Shown piece by piece: positions 9,202 to 18,827 of a stretch of DNA of 64,000 nt. The stretch comes from Sphingobacterium populi (GTDB lineage: Bacteria > Bacteroidota > Bacteroidia > Sphingobacteriales > Sphingobacteriaceae). A program made the position numbers and the translations under genes. Positions within the stretch are counted from its first letter, which is position 1. Each line of letters begins with the position of its first letter. The stretch is from contig NZ_LQXS01000001.1 of assembly GCF_001586775.1 (NCBI RefSeq), positions 744,001-808,000 of the forward strand, read 5' to 3'. The notes beneath the pieces are model-generated. The model worked only from the letters and a program-made list of their open reading frames with translations. It did no database searches and was not told the origin of the DNA.

Positions 9202-9705
9202 TTACAAAATATTTACTTTATCCCGCTTCATCGCTATGCCTCGTTCTTTACGAGCGTTAAACTCGGGCTTATCCATCCGTTGCCATGTCATGTAGCTATT
9301 TACCATTTTGCCGTTTGATAGTATTGGCCTGGTCGACTTGAGATATAATATATCCGTATCAAAAGTCACATCTCGCTCTACTGTTTTGCCTATTAGCGCC
9401 GGTGTAGTTGAGGTCATTACTTCGTGTATCACCTTGGCTTGTCGGTTATCGATATGGTATGATCCACTAAATACTAGGAAGTTACGATAATTGATATTTT
9501 GATATTTAGCACTATCCTCAAGAAGATTTTCGTCTTTATCATCTGTGCCAACGATTTGGACAGACATATATCCATCAGCAGAATATATTAAGATTCCGTT
9601 TGGAGTATTCCCTAATGGGAAAAATGAATCGGCACCATTGGTTGATATCTCAATATAAGATAACAGTTTCCACGCCCCTGTCAATTCATTTTTTATTGAT
9701 GTCAT
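9202..9705 (-). CDS. Lipocalin-like domain protein
   Basis: 167 residues, a single lipocalin-like (Lipocalin_5 type) domain: LTGAWKLLSYIE at the start, then NGILIYSADGYMSVQI, the usual strand-turn-strand pattern, YHIDNRQAKVIHEV and the closing SYMTWQRM. No signal peptide, so cytosolic. Such proteins form small eight-stranded barrels; ligand unknown. The C-terminal tail is basic (RKERGIAMKRDKV). Monocistronic; the short gap downstream holds the PurF promoter. Confidence 0.72.
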   Translation of the reverse strand: MTSIKNELTGAWKLLSYIEISTNGADSFFPLGNTPNGILIYSADGYMSVQIVGTDDKDENLLEDSAKYQNINYRNFLVFSGSYHIDNRQAKVIHEVMTSTTPALIGKTVERDVTFDTDILYLKSTRPILSNGKMVNSYMTWQRMDKPEFNARKERGIAMKRDKVNIL

Positions 9706-9940
9706 AGTTTGATGGCTTTATTATGGTATTTACGCTAATATAACGGAATAAAATTCGAATTAGTTTACCAATAGCTTGAAAATACTTTTATTTGACTTCG
9801 CGGTGATGTGTTTACTCGGGCAACTATAAACAATTACACTGCCAATAAAAATTTCATAAGATGTTTGTAGCATAAATATTTCTTAAAGCGTTAACTAAGA
9901 CGAAGAAAAAATTAGTATTCACCTGCTAAGTTTAAAAAAA

Positions 9941-10612
9941 ATGAGAAATACTTTAAAATTCATCCTGATCCTAACAACAATTGTACTTGCTAGTAGCTGT
10001 ACAAAAAGTGATAACATCAGGCAACCGTTTGCCGTACTCACTGTTATTAACGCGTACACTGCAGCACCTAGGCTAACTTTTGCGCTTGATCGTAACAATT
10101 TTCACGCAGGCGATTATTCGACTACGCGCAGCTTCGATATTTTGGTAGGCAGTAGACAATTCTCCTTTCGTGGAGAAGCTGGAGGACAAAACCTTGTAGA
10201 TACGACTTTTCGCATAGAACCGTTCACCTATTATTCATCTTATGCGTATGGTACGGCTACAGATCCTAAAGTATTACTTACTCGAGATTCTGTTTTAAAA
10301 GATCTAGGAGCAAATGCGGCTATCCGTTTCATTCATTTGGGAAATGATGCTGGGGCAGTTCGTGTATACCAGGGTGATAATTTAATAGAGGAAATCGCGC
10401 TTCGCGATCAAGAAACGCCCAATAGTGTGACTGAAAGTCAACGATATATACCAGTACCCGCAGGTACGCACATCTATTCGGTAAGGGATAGCTCTGGAAA
10501 TGTAATCGCGACATCTCAAAGTATACAGTTAAGAGCTGGTTTTCACAGATCGCTGATTTTACTTGGCACCCGTGGTAATCAGGCTAATCCGCTGCGTTTA
10601 GCTTCTAATTAA
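9941..10612 (+). CDS. DUF4397 domain lipoprotein
   Basis: 223 residues. Lipoprotein signal peptide with lipobox LASSC (Cys20), then Ser/Asp-rich linker and a DUF4397 domain (AVLTVINAYTAAPRLTFALD ... AIRFIHLGNDAGAVRVYQGD), two beta-sandwich repeats typical of Bacteroidota surface or periplasmic lipoproteins. The residues after Cys (TKSDN) do not give a clear surface-export signal. Function unknown. A strong terminator follows 18 bases after the stop, so it is transcribed alone. Confidence 0.82.
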   Translation: MRNTLKFILILTTIVLASSCTKSDNIRQPFAVLTVINAYTAAPRLTFALDRNNFHAGDYSTTRSFDILVGSRQFSFRGEAGGQNLVDTTFRIEPFTYYSSYAYGTATDPKVLLTRDSVLKDLGANAAIRFIHLGNDAGAVRVYQGDNLIEEIALRDQETPNSVTESQRYIPVPAGTHIYSVRDSSGNVIATSQSIQLRAGFHRSLILLGTRGNQANPLRLASN

Positions 10613-10630
10613 TTTATATCATCACTTTTT

Positions 10631-10668
10631 GCCTCTAAAGCCTATGTAGGTTTAGAGGCTTTTTTTTT
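10631..10668 (+). terminator. Rho-independent terminator after the DUF4397 gene
   Basis: Stem GCCTCTAAA / TTTAGAGGC (10631-10639 with 10651-10659), extended inward by CCT/AGG past one bulged G, then nine T (10660-10668). The rest of the gap to 10923 holds a CGAT-repeat stretch (10727-10740) and the aminotransferase promoter, with no gene visible. Confidence 0.9.
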
Positions 10669-10908
10669 ACACTTACCAGCGTGTTGTTCGCATTTTGAAT
10701 TGTGGGCAAAGCATTTTTTATGTCACCAATCGATCGATCGCGTAATATAAAGATACGGTACAAACCGTTGTGTAGTTTGTATCCTAGCGATCACGAATAA
10801 ACAAAGTATCGAAGGTTTTAGCGCATGATGTGCTATTCGTGCTAATGTAAACGCGGAAAATAATAACAAATTTGTAACGAAGTCGGCACTATACTGCAAA
10901 CTATGTAA

Positions 10909-10916
10909 TATATTTG
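10909..10916 (+). promoter_or_regulatory. Possible -7 box just before the aminotransferase start
   Basis: TATATTTG fits the TAnnTTTG box exactly but ends only seven bases before the ATG at 10924, so the transcript would have almost no leader. No TTTG at the expected distance upstream is seen (nearest at 10871-10874). The match may be fortuitous. Confidence 0.35.
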
Positions 10917-10923
10917 CAATACC

Positions 10924-12132
10924 ATGAGTACAACTTCATTTCTATCAGACAGGATAAACAACTTATCTGAGTCAGCAACCTTGAAAATGACCAAATTGGG
11001 TCGTGAACTAGCATCACAAGGAATTAATGTGATCAGTCTTAGCGTGGGTGAACCGGACTTCAATACGCCGGAGCACGTGAAGGAAGCCGCAAAGAAGGCA
11101 TTGGACGAAAATTATACCCGTTATTCGCCTGTACCAGGCTATCCGGATCTTCGCCAAGCTATTGTAGGGAAGCTGAAGAAGGAAAATAATCTTGATTACG
11201 ATATCTCGCAGATCGTAGTTTCTACCGGAGCTAAGCAATCGCTTTCTAACGTGATTCTTACACTTATCAATCCGGATGATGAAGTGATCATTCCTACTCC
11301 GTACTGGGTGTCATATTCCGAAATGGTGACCTTAGCTGAAGGAAAATCAGTTTTCATCAATACAGAGATTGAATCTGACTTTAAAATTACGCCGGCACAG
11401 TTGGAAGCTGCTATTACGCCTAAGACCAAGCTATTTATGTTCTCCTCCCCTTGTAATCCAACGGGATCGGTATACAGTAAAGAAGAATTGGCCGCTTTGG
11501 CAGCAGTTTTTGAAAAACATCCAAATATCTTCATCATCTCGGATGAGATTTATGAGCATATAAATTTTGGTACGGTACATGCTTCTATTGCGGAATTTGA
11601 ATCGATCAAAGATCGTGTCATTATTGTTAATGGTTTCTCAAAAGCTTTTGCCATGACGGGCTGGCGTTTGGGGTATATTGCTGCTAGCAAAGAAATTGCG
11701 GCAGCTAATGACAAATTGCAAGGACAAACTACTTCAGGAACGTGTTCGATCGCACAACGTGCTGGTATCGTGGCTTATGAGCAAGGATTGGACAGTGTTC
11801 ATGAGATGAAAGAAGCTTTTGCACGTCGTCGTCAATTGGTATACGATCTATTGCAAGATATTCCAGGTGTTAAGACAAACCTTCCGGAAGGTGCCTTCTA
11901 CTTTTTTCCTGAAATTAGCTCTTTCTTTGGAAAAAAAGATGCATCAGGCAACGTAATTAAAGATTCGGCAGATTTGGCTTTATATCTACTAAATGTGGGC
12001 CACGTAGCTACTGTTGGCGGTGATTCATTTGGTAACAACAACTACATTCGCTTGTCTTATGCAGCATCGGATGAAAGTCTTCGTGAAGCGTTGCGTCGCA
12101 TTAAAGAAGCGCTTGGCAAATTGGTAGATTAG
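10924..12132 (+). CDS. PLP-dependent class I/II aminotransferase (aspartate aminotransferase-like)
   Basis: 402 residues, full length for fold-type I aminotransferases. Visible hallmarks: LSVGEPDFNTPEHV near residue 40, YSPVPGYPDLRQAI, NPTGSVYS, SDEIYEHI and the PLP-binding lysine in GFSKAFAMTGWRLGY (Lys240), plus the C-terminal Arg region NYIRLSYA. It most resembles subgroup I-gamma aspartate/prephenate aminotransferases, which move the amino group between aspartate or aromatic amino acids and 2-oxo acids in the cytosol. Exact substrate is not decided by sequence. A hairpin follows in the gap to the convergent efflux operon. Confidence 0.88.
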   Translation: MSTTSFLSDRINNLSESATLKMTKLGRELASQGINVISLSVGEPDFNTPEHVKEAAKKALDENYTRYSPVPGYPDLRQAIVGKLKKENNLDYDISQIVVSTGAKQSLSNVILTLINPDDEVIIPTPYWVSYSEMVTLAEGKSVFINTEIESDFKITPAQLEAAITPKTKLFMFSSPCNPTGSVYSKEELAALAAVFEKHPNIFIISDEIYEHINFGTVHASIAEFESIKDRVIIVNGFSKAFAMTGWRLGYIAASKEIAAANDKLQGQTTSGTCSIAQRAGIVAYEQGLDSVHEMKEAFARRRQLVYDLLQDIPGVKTNLPEGAFYFFPEISSFFGKKDASGNVIKDSADLALYLLNVGHVATVGGDSFGNNNYIRLSYAASDESLREALRRIKEALGKLVD

Positions 12133-12183
12133 TAGTACCGCATTTGGCACTTTGTGGTGCATTTCAAAATAGTTAAAACGGTG

Positions 12184-12209
12184 ACGGCGGGTTCTTTTGA
12201 ACCCGCCGT
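12184..12209. terminator. Bidirectional hairpin between aminotransferase and efflux operon
   Basis: Perfect 11-bp stem, GC-rich (12184-12194 with 12199-12209), TTTT loop. Neither side has a long T run (only TT after it on the plus strand), so termination may be modest. It lies between two convergent transcription units. Confidence 0.65.
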
Positions 12210-12256
12210 TTCGATATTACCCGTTTAGACAACAATGGTAGTATTGGTCTACTAGG

Positions 12257-15200
12257 TTATCGCCATCCACCTCCCAAAGCTTTATAAAGTAAAAGTTGAT
12301 TTATTGCTCGTTCTTTCATCACGTTTACTGCGCTAATTTGCGCATTAACGGCTTCCTTCTGTGCGGTGAAAATATCCAAGTAGGTCACACGGCCAGCAAA
12401 GAATAGTTCGTTTGCAGCATCGATCGATGCATTTAAAGCTTCCACATTGTCAATGACATGCAAAGCTCTATCTTCGATAGCAGCTTGTGTCTGTATTATA
12501 TTAGACACTTCATTAAAGGCATTGAGTACGCGCTTTTCATATTCTAAAAATGCCACGCCATAGTTTGCTTGCATCAATGCGTACTGCGCTTGTAGATTAC
12601 GCTGATTAAGGATCGGCATTGTTATGCTGCCTAAGATGCCATAAGTCAGTGATCTGTTGACGTTAAATAACTGATCGAGATGGAAACTTTGTAATCCTAG
12701 ATATGGGCTTACTGCCACAGATGGAAGAAAGCTCAAACGAGCAGCTTCTTGTTCGTTCGCTGATGATAGCATGTTAAAATAAGCCGAACGTATGTCCGGA
12801 CGGTTATTCACCAATTGATCTGGTGTGCCGACCTGCAACGTATCAAACAATGGCCAAGTGGATTTATCTTGCTTCGCTCGTGCAATAGGTTGGTAAAATC
12901 TGCCCATCAAGTTATTGATATGATGTTCCCACATCACGATCTCCTGCTTAACAAGTGCACGGCTTGCTTTCGTACTTGCCAGAAGAGCTTTAAATTGCTG
13001 CACCCCCAGTTCAGTAGCTTTGCCCGCATCTTTTTGTATTTGCATCAATTCCAAAACATCTTCATGTAATTGGATGTTCTCATCGTACACAGCGACCATG
13101 CGGTCAAGCGCCATTAACTCATAGTATGTTTCGGCTATGTTCGAAACCAACTCGGTTTCTAAGAGTCGGCGTGCTTCATTCTCGGCAAGGATAGTTTGAA
13201 ACGCTGCTTCACGACGATTGCGGAGCTTACCCCAAAGATCTAATTCCCAAGACGACCGTAAGCCCACAAAATAATCGGGAATTGCTGGTTCAGGAATCTT
13301 CTCCTTATCTGTTAAATTTTCTGAAAAATTGGAATCATAATTACCAATTCCTTCTTCAGTATAATGCCCGTATTTGACCAATCCTGCTTCTGCTGCTGCC
13401 TCTAATTGTGGCAGCAAAGCAGCTTTTCGTTGTTTAAAATAAGCTTGTGCAGATTCTATTCTACGCAGTGCCTGCTGTAGATCCCGATTTTGGAGCAACG
13501 CCGTGTCGATCAGTGATACCAACAAGTCATCTTTGAAAACATCGCGCCAAGGCAGGCGCGCTATATTTTCGGCCGAATCTGCAGCCGCACTAGTAAATGA
13601 TGTAGGCGTGTTCATTTCATCGGGCTTTGCCACCTTTTTAGGGACGGTACACGAGGAGATGAAAAGACCAAAAAAGACCAATATTCCTAATATTTTGGCA
13701 CTGCTAGCTTTTCCCTTTGCTTTCGTCTTTTTAGAAAATAAGACGACTAGGCCGGGAATAATAATTACACCAAGCAACGTACCGATCACCATTCCGCCCA
13801 CGGATGCTGTACCGATACTGCGATTTCCCAAAGCACCAGCTCCGGAAGCCAGCATCAGTGGAATCAGACCAGCTACAAATGCAAAGGAAGTCATCAAAAT
13901 TGGCCGCAAACGCGCTACCGCACCTTCAATAGCTCCATCCAGAATACTGGCACCTTGTTTTTGCTTTAAAATGGCATATTCTACAATTAGAATGGCATTC
14001 TTACCTAATAAGCCGATGAGCATCACTAGCGCTACTTGTGCGTAGATATTGTTTTCGAGTCCAAATAGTTTCAAAAATAGAAAAGCACCAAAGATCCCGG
14101 CCGGCAAACACAAAATGACGGGCAGCGGTAGCAAGAAGCTTTCATATTGTGCACACAGTAATAGGTATACGAATAGTAGACACAGGGCAAAAACATATAA
14201 GGCCTGATTGCCTGATATTTTTTGTTCGCGCGTCATCCCCGACCACTCGATACTGAAACCTTGTGGTAAGGATTCGGCCACCTTTTCTACAGCTTCGATA
14301 GCCTGTCCTGAACTAAATCCCGCAGCGGCCTGCCCTGTTACCATCGCCGAGTTGAACATGTTGTAGCGCGTAATTTGTTCTGGCCCATACACACGTTTCA
14401 TCTTGATAAATGCCGAATACGGCACCATGCTTTCATCTTTGGTTTTTACGTGCATTTGTAATACATCTTCAGGGCGACTGCGCGACTGCGCGGTAGATTG
14501 TACCATGACTTTATACATCTGACCATAGCGGATAAAGTTGGTTGCATAAAAGCTCCCCATCAAGGTCTGCAATGTATTCATCGCATTCTCCACCGAAATG
14601 CCCATCTTTGCGGCCAAATCGTAATCAATCTCCAACAGATACTGCGGGAAGTTGACATTGTATGTCGAAGTAGCCGATTCAATTGCTTCATGTGCTTCTA
14701 GCTCTTCCAGAAAGGAATTAAGCACTTCTGCTGTTCCCTGCAAATCATCATTACCAGATCGATCGAGTAAGCGCAATTCAAAACCCGATGAGTTACCAAA
14801 ACCAGGTACTGTTGGTGGCGGGAAAAACTCGATTACACCGTCATTAATATGTGCTGTTTTCTCTTGCAATATCCGGATAACATCAGTTACCGATTCCTTG
14901 CGGTCGTCCCACGATTTGAGGTTAATCATGCCCATTCCGTAAGAAGAACCCGAAACTTCTGTTACAATACTATATCCTGCCAAGGTAGAAGCTGTTTCTA
15001 CCATATCCAAGCTACGTGCAATATCGTCGACTTCGTCTAGCACGCGCTCTGTACGATCTACCGTAGCACCAGCTGGAGTGGTAACAGATACGTAAATCAT
15101 GCCTTGATCTTCGGTAGGAATAAAACCAGATGGCAAAATAGCGCTACTACCCCATGTGGCTACAAAGAATATCACCAACAATCCTAAGGTAATGACACGA

Positions 15201-16819
15201 CGACCGCTGGTACGGATCAATAAATTTTTGTAACGCCCAGATATACGATCGTATACTTTGTTGAAACCGCGAAAAAAGCGATCCAACCAATTATTTGTTT
15301 CTTTTTTATCATGCGGCGAACGAAGCATGATAGCACACAATGCCGGAGTCAGTGTCAAGGCGTTGATACCTGAGATAACGATCGCTGCGGCTAAGGTTAA
15401 TGAAAACTGACGATAGAATATCCCGACAGGCCCATCCAAAAATGCTACCGGCACAAAGACCGCGGACATGACTAGTGTGATGGCGATTACGGCAGATCCT
15501 ACTTCTTTCATGGCAGATAGCGTGGCCTCGAAAGGTTGCATATGTTCTTCTTCCATCTTGGCGTAAACCGCTTCTACTACCACAATACCATTATCCACCA
15601 CGATACCGATAGCCAAAACTAAAGCAAATAGCGTCAGTAGGTTGATAGAGAAACCCATCATCTGCATGAAGAAGATTGCACCAATCAAACAGACAGGTAC
15701 GGCCAAAATCGGGATCAGCGTTGCACGGAAGTTCTGAAGGAAGATAAAAACGACCAAGAACACCAGTAAAAAGGCTTCTATCAAGGTTTTCAATACACTG
15801 GAGATCGAAGCATCCAAAAACCGCGATACATCGTACCCCATGGTGTACGTCATTCCGGACGGGAACGACGATTCTTTTAATTCAGCCATTTTATCTTTTA
15901 CACGCTGTATGACGTCTTGGGCATTAGATCCGGGCAACTGCTTCAGCATGATCGATGCCGAAGGGCGACCATCGGTCTTAGAGACCATCTCGTAATCCAA
16001 AGAACCAAATTCGACGTTGGCGACATCGCGGATGCGTATGATGGTACCATCTGCATTGGCGCGAATCGGAATGTTTTCATATTCCGATATTTCTGAAAAC
16101 TTGCCCGGATATTTTAGTACATACTGTTGCATGTTGACCATCTTATCCGAACTAATACCCGTCTGTCCGGGTGCAGCTTCGATATTTTGTCTGCGTAAAG
16201 CTTCAATTACCTCATCTGTAGAGATGGCATAGGCCGTTAAGCGAGATGGTTTGACCCAAATACGCATCGCGTAATCGCGCATACCCATGATCTGAGCAAA
16301 CCCTACACCTTCGATACGTTTTAACTCTTTTAAGATATTGATGTCGGTAAAATTGTAGATGAAGCGTTCATCAGCCGTTTCGTCATCGGTAAACACATTG
16401 AGGTACATCAACATACTGTTTACCTCCTTTTCGGTGGTTACACCCGCCTTGATTACTTCTTCAGGCAATTCATCGAGCACCGTTGTTACCCTATTCTGCA
16501 CATTCACCGCGGCGATATCGGGGTCGACGCCTACTTTAAAAAATACCTGGATTAATGTCGTTCCATTATTGGTGGTGACGGAGTTCATATAGGTCATGCC
16601 TGCCACACCATTGATCGCGCGTTCTAAAGGAATTGCTACTGCGTTGGTACTTACTTCGGCATTGGCACCGGTGTAGTTTGCGGCAACTACTACCGAAGGT
16701 GGTACAATATCCGGAAACTGTGTAATAGGAATCGTAAATAGGGCTAATAACCCCAAAAGAGTAATAAATATGGATATAACCAGTGATAGCACTGGCTTTC
16801 TTATAAAATTCTCAAACAT
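12257..16819 (-). CDS. RND efflux permease (HAE1/AcrB type) fused to a TolC-like outer-membrane lipoprotein
   Basis: 1520 residues, about 480 more than a normal AcrB-type permease. Residues 1-1035 form the permease: MFENFIRKPVLSLVISIF at the start, GANAEVSTNAVAIPLE, paired transmembrane bundles, and VVDNGIVVVEAVYAKMEE with the proton-relay acidic residues. After a basic stretch (SKKTKAKGKASSAK) comes a hydrophobic segment ending in a lipobox, FISSC (Cys1057), and then a complete outer-membrane factor of the NodT family (LPWRDVF, SSWELDLWGKLRNRREAA, NRPDIRSAYF, FLPSVAVSPYLG). No stop or ATG separates the two. The protein would span inner membrane, periplasm and outer membrane as the permease and exit duct of a drug pump, fed by the adaptor gene upstream. 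Cleavage at the internal lipobox is possible. Substrates unknown. Confidence 0.92.
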   Translation of the reverse strand: MFENFIRKPVLSLVISIFITLLGLLALFTIPITQFPDIVPPSVVVAANYTGANAEVSTNAVAIPLERAINGVAGMTYMNSVTTNNGTTLIQVFFKVGVDPDIAAVNVQNRVTTVLDELPEEVIKAGVTTEKEVNSMLMYLNVFTDDETADERFIYNFTDINILKELKRIEGVGFAQIMGMRDYAMRIWVKPSRLTAYAISTDEVIEALRRQNIEAAPGQTGISSDKMVNMQQYVLKYPGKFSEISEYENIPIRANADGTIIRIRDVANVEFGSLDYEMVSKTDGRPSASIMLKQLPGSNAQDVIQRVKDKMAELKESSFPSGMTYTMGYDVSRFLDASISSVLKTLIEAFLLVFLVVFIFLQNFRATLIPILAVPVCLIGAIFFMQMMGFSINLLTLFALVLAIGIVVDNGIVVVEAVYAKMEEEHMQPFEATLSAMKEVGSAVIAITLVMSAVFVPVAFLDGPVGIFYRQFSLTLAAAIVISGINALTLTPALCAIMLRSPHDKKETNNWLDRFFRGFNKVYDRISGRYKNLLIRTSGRRVITLGLLVIFFVATWGSSAILPSGFIPTEDQGMIYVSVTTPAGATVDRTERVLDEVDDIARSLDMVETASTLAGYSIVTEVSGSSYGMGMINLKSWDDRKESVTDVIRILQEKTAHINDGVIEFFPPPTVPGFGNSSGFELRLLDRSGNDDLQGTAEVLNSFLEELEAHEAIESATSTYNVNFPQYLLEIDYDLAAKMGISVENAMNTLQTLMGSFYATNFIRYGQMYKVMVQSTAQSRSRPEDVLQMHVKTKDESMVPYSAFIKMKRVYGPEQITRYNMFNSAMVTGQAAAGFSSGQAIEAVEKVAESLPQGFSIEWSGMTREQKISGNQALYVFALCLLFVYLLLCAQYESFLLPLPVILCLPAGIFGAFLFLKLFGLENNIYAQVALVMLIGLLGKNAILIVEYAILKQKQGASILDGAIEGAVARLRPILMTSFAFVAGLIPLMLASGAGALGNRSIGTASVGGMVIGTLLGVIIIPGLVVLFSKKTKAKGKASSAKILGILVFFGLFISSCTVPKKVAKPDEMNTPTSFTSAAADSAENIARLPWRDVFKDDLLVSLIDTALLQNRDLQQALRRIESAQAYFKQRKAALLPQLEAAAEAGLVKYGHYTEEGIGNYDSNFSENLTDKEKIPEPAIPDYFVGLRSSWELDLWGKLRNRREAAFQTILAENEARRLLETELVSNIAETYYELMALDRMVAVYDENIQLHEDVLELMQIQKDAGKATELGVQQFKALLASTKASRALVKQEIVMWEHHINNLMGRFYQPIARAKQDKSTWPLFDTLQVGTPDQLVNNRPDIRSAYFNMLSSANEQEAARLSFLPSVAVSPYLGLQSFHLDQLFNVNRSLTYGILGSITMPILNQRNLQAQYALMQANYGVAFLEYEKRVLNAFNEVSNIIQTQAAIEDRALHVIDNVEALNASIDAANELFFAGRVTYLDIFTAQKEAVNAQISAVNVMKERAINQLLLYKALGGGWR

Positions 16820-16828
16820 GATTAGATC

Positions 16829-17959
16829 TTAGTCTTCATCTACAAATTTGGCTGGTTTTGGATTGATGGTCATGCCATCGCGCAAACCCTGAAGCCCTTC
16901 AAACACCACTTTGTCTTCTTTATGCAATCCGTTGTTGACGACATAAAAATGGCCGACACGTTGACCGGCGTCGAATGGAGTCATCTTGATCGTGTTATCA
17001 TCTTGCAGTACGTAAACGTATACCTTATCTTGAATTTCTACTACAGATTTCTGATGCACAAAAAGTAAATTTCCTGTAGCCATTGGTACAGCAATCTTGC
17101 CAGACGCACCGTGACTAAGCAATAATCTTTCATTTGGAAAACGCGCGCGAAGAGAGATGGATCCCGTTTGCACTTCGAATTCGCTTTCTACGATTTCGGC
17201 TACTCCTTTACTAGGATACCGATCGCCATTGGCAAGCAGCAGCTGTACATCTTTTCGGTAAGTATTGCGATTGAAGTTAGAATCTTTGGCTAATGTCAAG
17301 TATTCGGACTCGGATATATCAAAATATACGTTTACCTGACTAAGATCTGATATACTGGTGAGAAGACTTCCCTCATTCAAGAGAGATCCTTCTTTTAACA
17401 AAATACGATTGATACGACCATCAAATGGAGCACGTATTTGTGCAAAAGAAAGTTGTGTCTGTGCTTGCTGCACCATCGCGTCAGATTCAGCAATCTTGGC
17501 TTTTGCAGCACGTAGCTGTACTTGTAACAGCTCGTATTCTGTTTCGCTAACAATATTTTTGTCGACTAGTTTTTTGGTTCTTTCGATCTCTAGTTCGATC
17601 TTTTTTGCCTCGGCTTGTGCACTACTACGTAATGCCGTTGCTTTGGCCAATTCTGACTTATACTCGTCCGAGTTTAAGCGAAATAGTACTTGTCCCTTAC
17701 GTACTTGGGCACCTTCGTCTACATGGATACTCTCTAAAAATCCTGTTAGACGCGATCGTATTTCAACATTTTTAAAAGCCTGTATATCGGCTATGTATTG
17801 CTTATAAACGGTTGTATCCATCTCGATAAGATTAGTAACGGGAATGGATCTACCTGATTTTGTTGTCTTTGTATCACTTTCATTGCTTGAGGCCGAGCAG
17901 GCAGAAATAACAGATATGGCAGACATAGCCATAACCCAAGCAAAAATTCTTTTCGTCAT
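16829..17959 (-). CDS. RND efflux periplasmic adaptor lipoprotein (AcrA-like)
   Basis: 376 residues. Lipoprotein signal with VISAC (Cys21), then the membrane-fusion-protein fold: a lipoyl half-motif (VEIRSRLTGFLESIHVDEGAQVRKGQ), a coiled-coil hairpin (about 105-165), the second lipoyl half (AQIRAPFDGRINRILLKEG) and beta-barrel/membrane-proximal domains. It bridges permease and outer-membrane duct. First gene of the operon; the permease start follows 9 bases after its stop. No TetR or AraC regulator adjoins it. Confidence 0.92.
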   Translation of the reverse strand: MTKRIFAWVMAMSAISVISACSASSNESDTKTTKSGRSIPVTNLIEMDTTVYKQYIADIQAFKNVEIRSRLTGFLESIHVDEGAQVRKGQVLFRLNSDEYKSELAKATALRSSAQAEAKKIELEIERTKKLVDKNIVSETEYELLQVQLRAAKAKIAESDAMVQQAQTQLSFAQIRAPFDGRINRILLKEGSLLNEGSLLTSISDLSQVNVYFDISESEYLTLAKDSNFNRNTYRKDVQLLLANGDRYPSKGVAEIVESEFEVQTGSISLRARFPNERLLLSHGASGKIAVPMATGNLLFVHQKSVVEIQDKVYVYVLQDDNTIKMTPFDAGQRVGHFYVVNNGLHKEDKVVFEGLQGLRDGMTINPKPAKFVDED

Positions 17960-18043
17960 AAAAATTTACTGTAAAAAACTAAAATGTAACTGGATTGCCC
18001 ACATGTCATGCAGGCAATAATAACGCAGGAATCTGGAAAGAAT

Positions 18044-18421
18044 TTAGAATGGCCTCAGCCGGTACAAAAAAGTATAATATTCAGGTATAGATCGCATTTT
18101 TGATGCATAATCGGGATGATCTTTGCACCTAGAATTGCTTGCATCAGAAAATAAATAACCGGCAAAAAACAAAAATACAGGAAGTATTGCAATCGTTGCT
18201 TGGCCAATATCTCGAAAATCCTCATAAACGATTTCAGGATCATCTGGATCGCAAATCGGATCACCGTCGATATGCATGATATCTTCTAAGATAAATTCTA
18301 CTAATGTATCGGTCACGAGCTCTGATTGCCCAAACAACATTTCCATATGCCGACTCTTATCGAAGGTGAGCATATTGAGGAAACTAAGTAACGACAGAAG
18401 ATGAATTATCTTAATAAACAT
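18044..18421 (-). CDS. Small membrane protein of unknown function
   Basis: 125 residues from the ATG at 18421 (the frame stays open to a TTG at 18433). An N-terminal hydrophobic helix (FIKIIHLLSLLSFLNML) and a second one (ATIAILPVFLFFAGYLF, about residues 77-93) flank an acidic stretch with DGDPICDPDDPEIVYED. The short C-terminal tail is basic/aromatic (YYTFLYRLRPF). Two-helix topology with a Cys- and Asp-rich loop. No family recognised. It follows the efflux adaptor start by 84 bases on the same strand. Confidence 0.5.
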   Translation of the reverse strand: MFIKIIHLLSLLSFLNMLTFDKSRHMEMLFGQSELVTDTLVEFILEDIMHIDGDPICDPDDPEIVYEDFRDIGQATIAILPVFLFFAGYLFSDASNSRCKDHPDYASKMRSIPEYYTFLYRLRPF

Positions 18422-18827
18422 ATCAGTAGCCAAATATAGTCTTTATCGCACACTATTGGTAAGAAGTGAGGCCCATAAGTATAGGATTTGGCGGTTATTC
18501 TATACAAATTTTACATTGTAAACCTAGATGTACTGATTATATCTTATATTTATCTAAGTATTAAGAGTATTTACTAAACCAATGGCTCTCTTGTTGGTTA
18601 TAAACCTGGTATCCATGTGGCATAAGAAAAACATTTCGCCTGCTAGCAGTAGTGCAAAAAGACATCCTTTTATAAGGCGCAATTGTGATCGAAAAAATGC
18701 GCCGTCTTTATCGTTAATGAAGGCAATTGCACAAGCAACGATCGAATCTGGCAAACAATTGAATTAACATTAGGATAACATTATGCTCACATACATGGAC
18801 TAATTTTGGTTTTATAGATCACTTTAC
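18422..18827. other. Intergenic stretch before ppk1, with one doubtful small frame
   Basis: About 400 bases without a convincing gene. A 61-codon frame (18582-18767, plus strand) encodes a basic peptide with no domain, no ribosome site and an antisense frame of the same size, so it is not called. No terminator or clear promoter is visible. The segment probably carries the ppk1 leader. Confidence 0.4.

Noticed and set aside
10727..10740. ATCGATCGATCG stretch as a repeat element
   Set aside because: Only three units and no second copy in the window.
13620..13760. Internal translation start separating the efflux permease and outer-membrane factor
   Set aside because: No ATG lies between the last permease helix and the lipobox; only weak TTG codons, without a ribosome site.
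13503..14045. 180-codon frame on the plus strand
   Set aside because: It lies antisense inside the fused efflux gene, whose family motifs are unmistakable; it is a shadow.
17358..17807. 149-codon frame antisense to the efflux adaptor
   Set aside because: Low-complexity Ser/Leu/Cys-rich translation opposite a clear adaptor gene.
18582..18767. 61-codon frame in the gap before ppk1
   Set aside because: No ribosome site, no domain and an antisense frame of equal length; kept only as a note on the gap.
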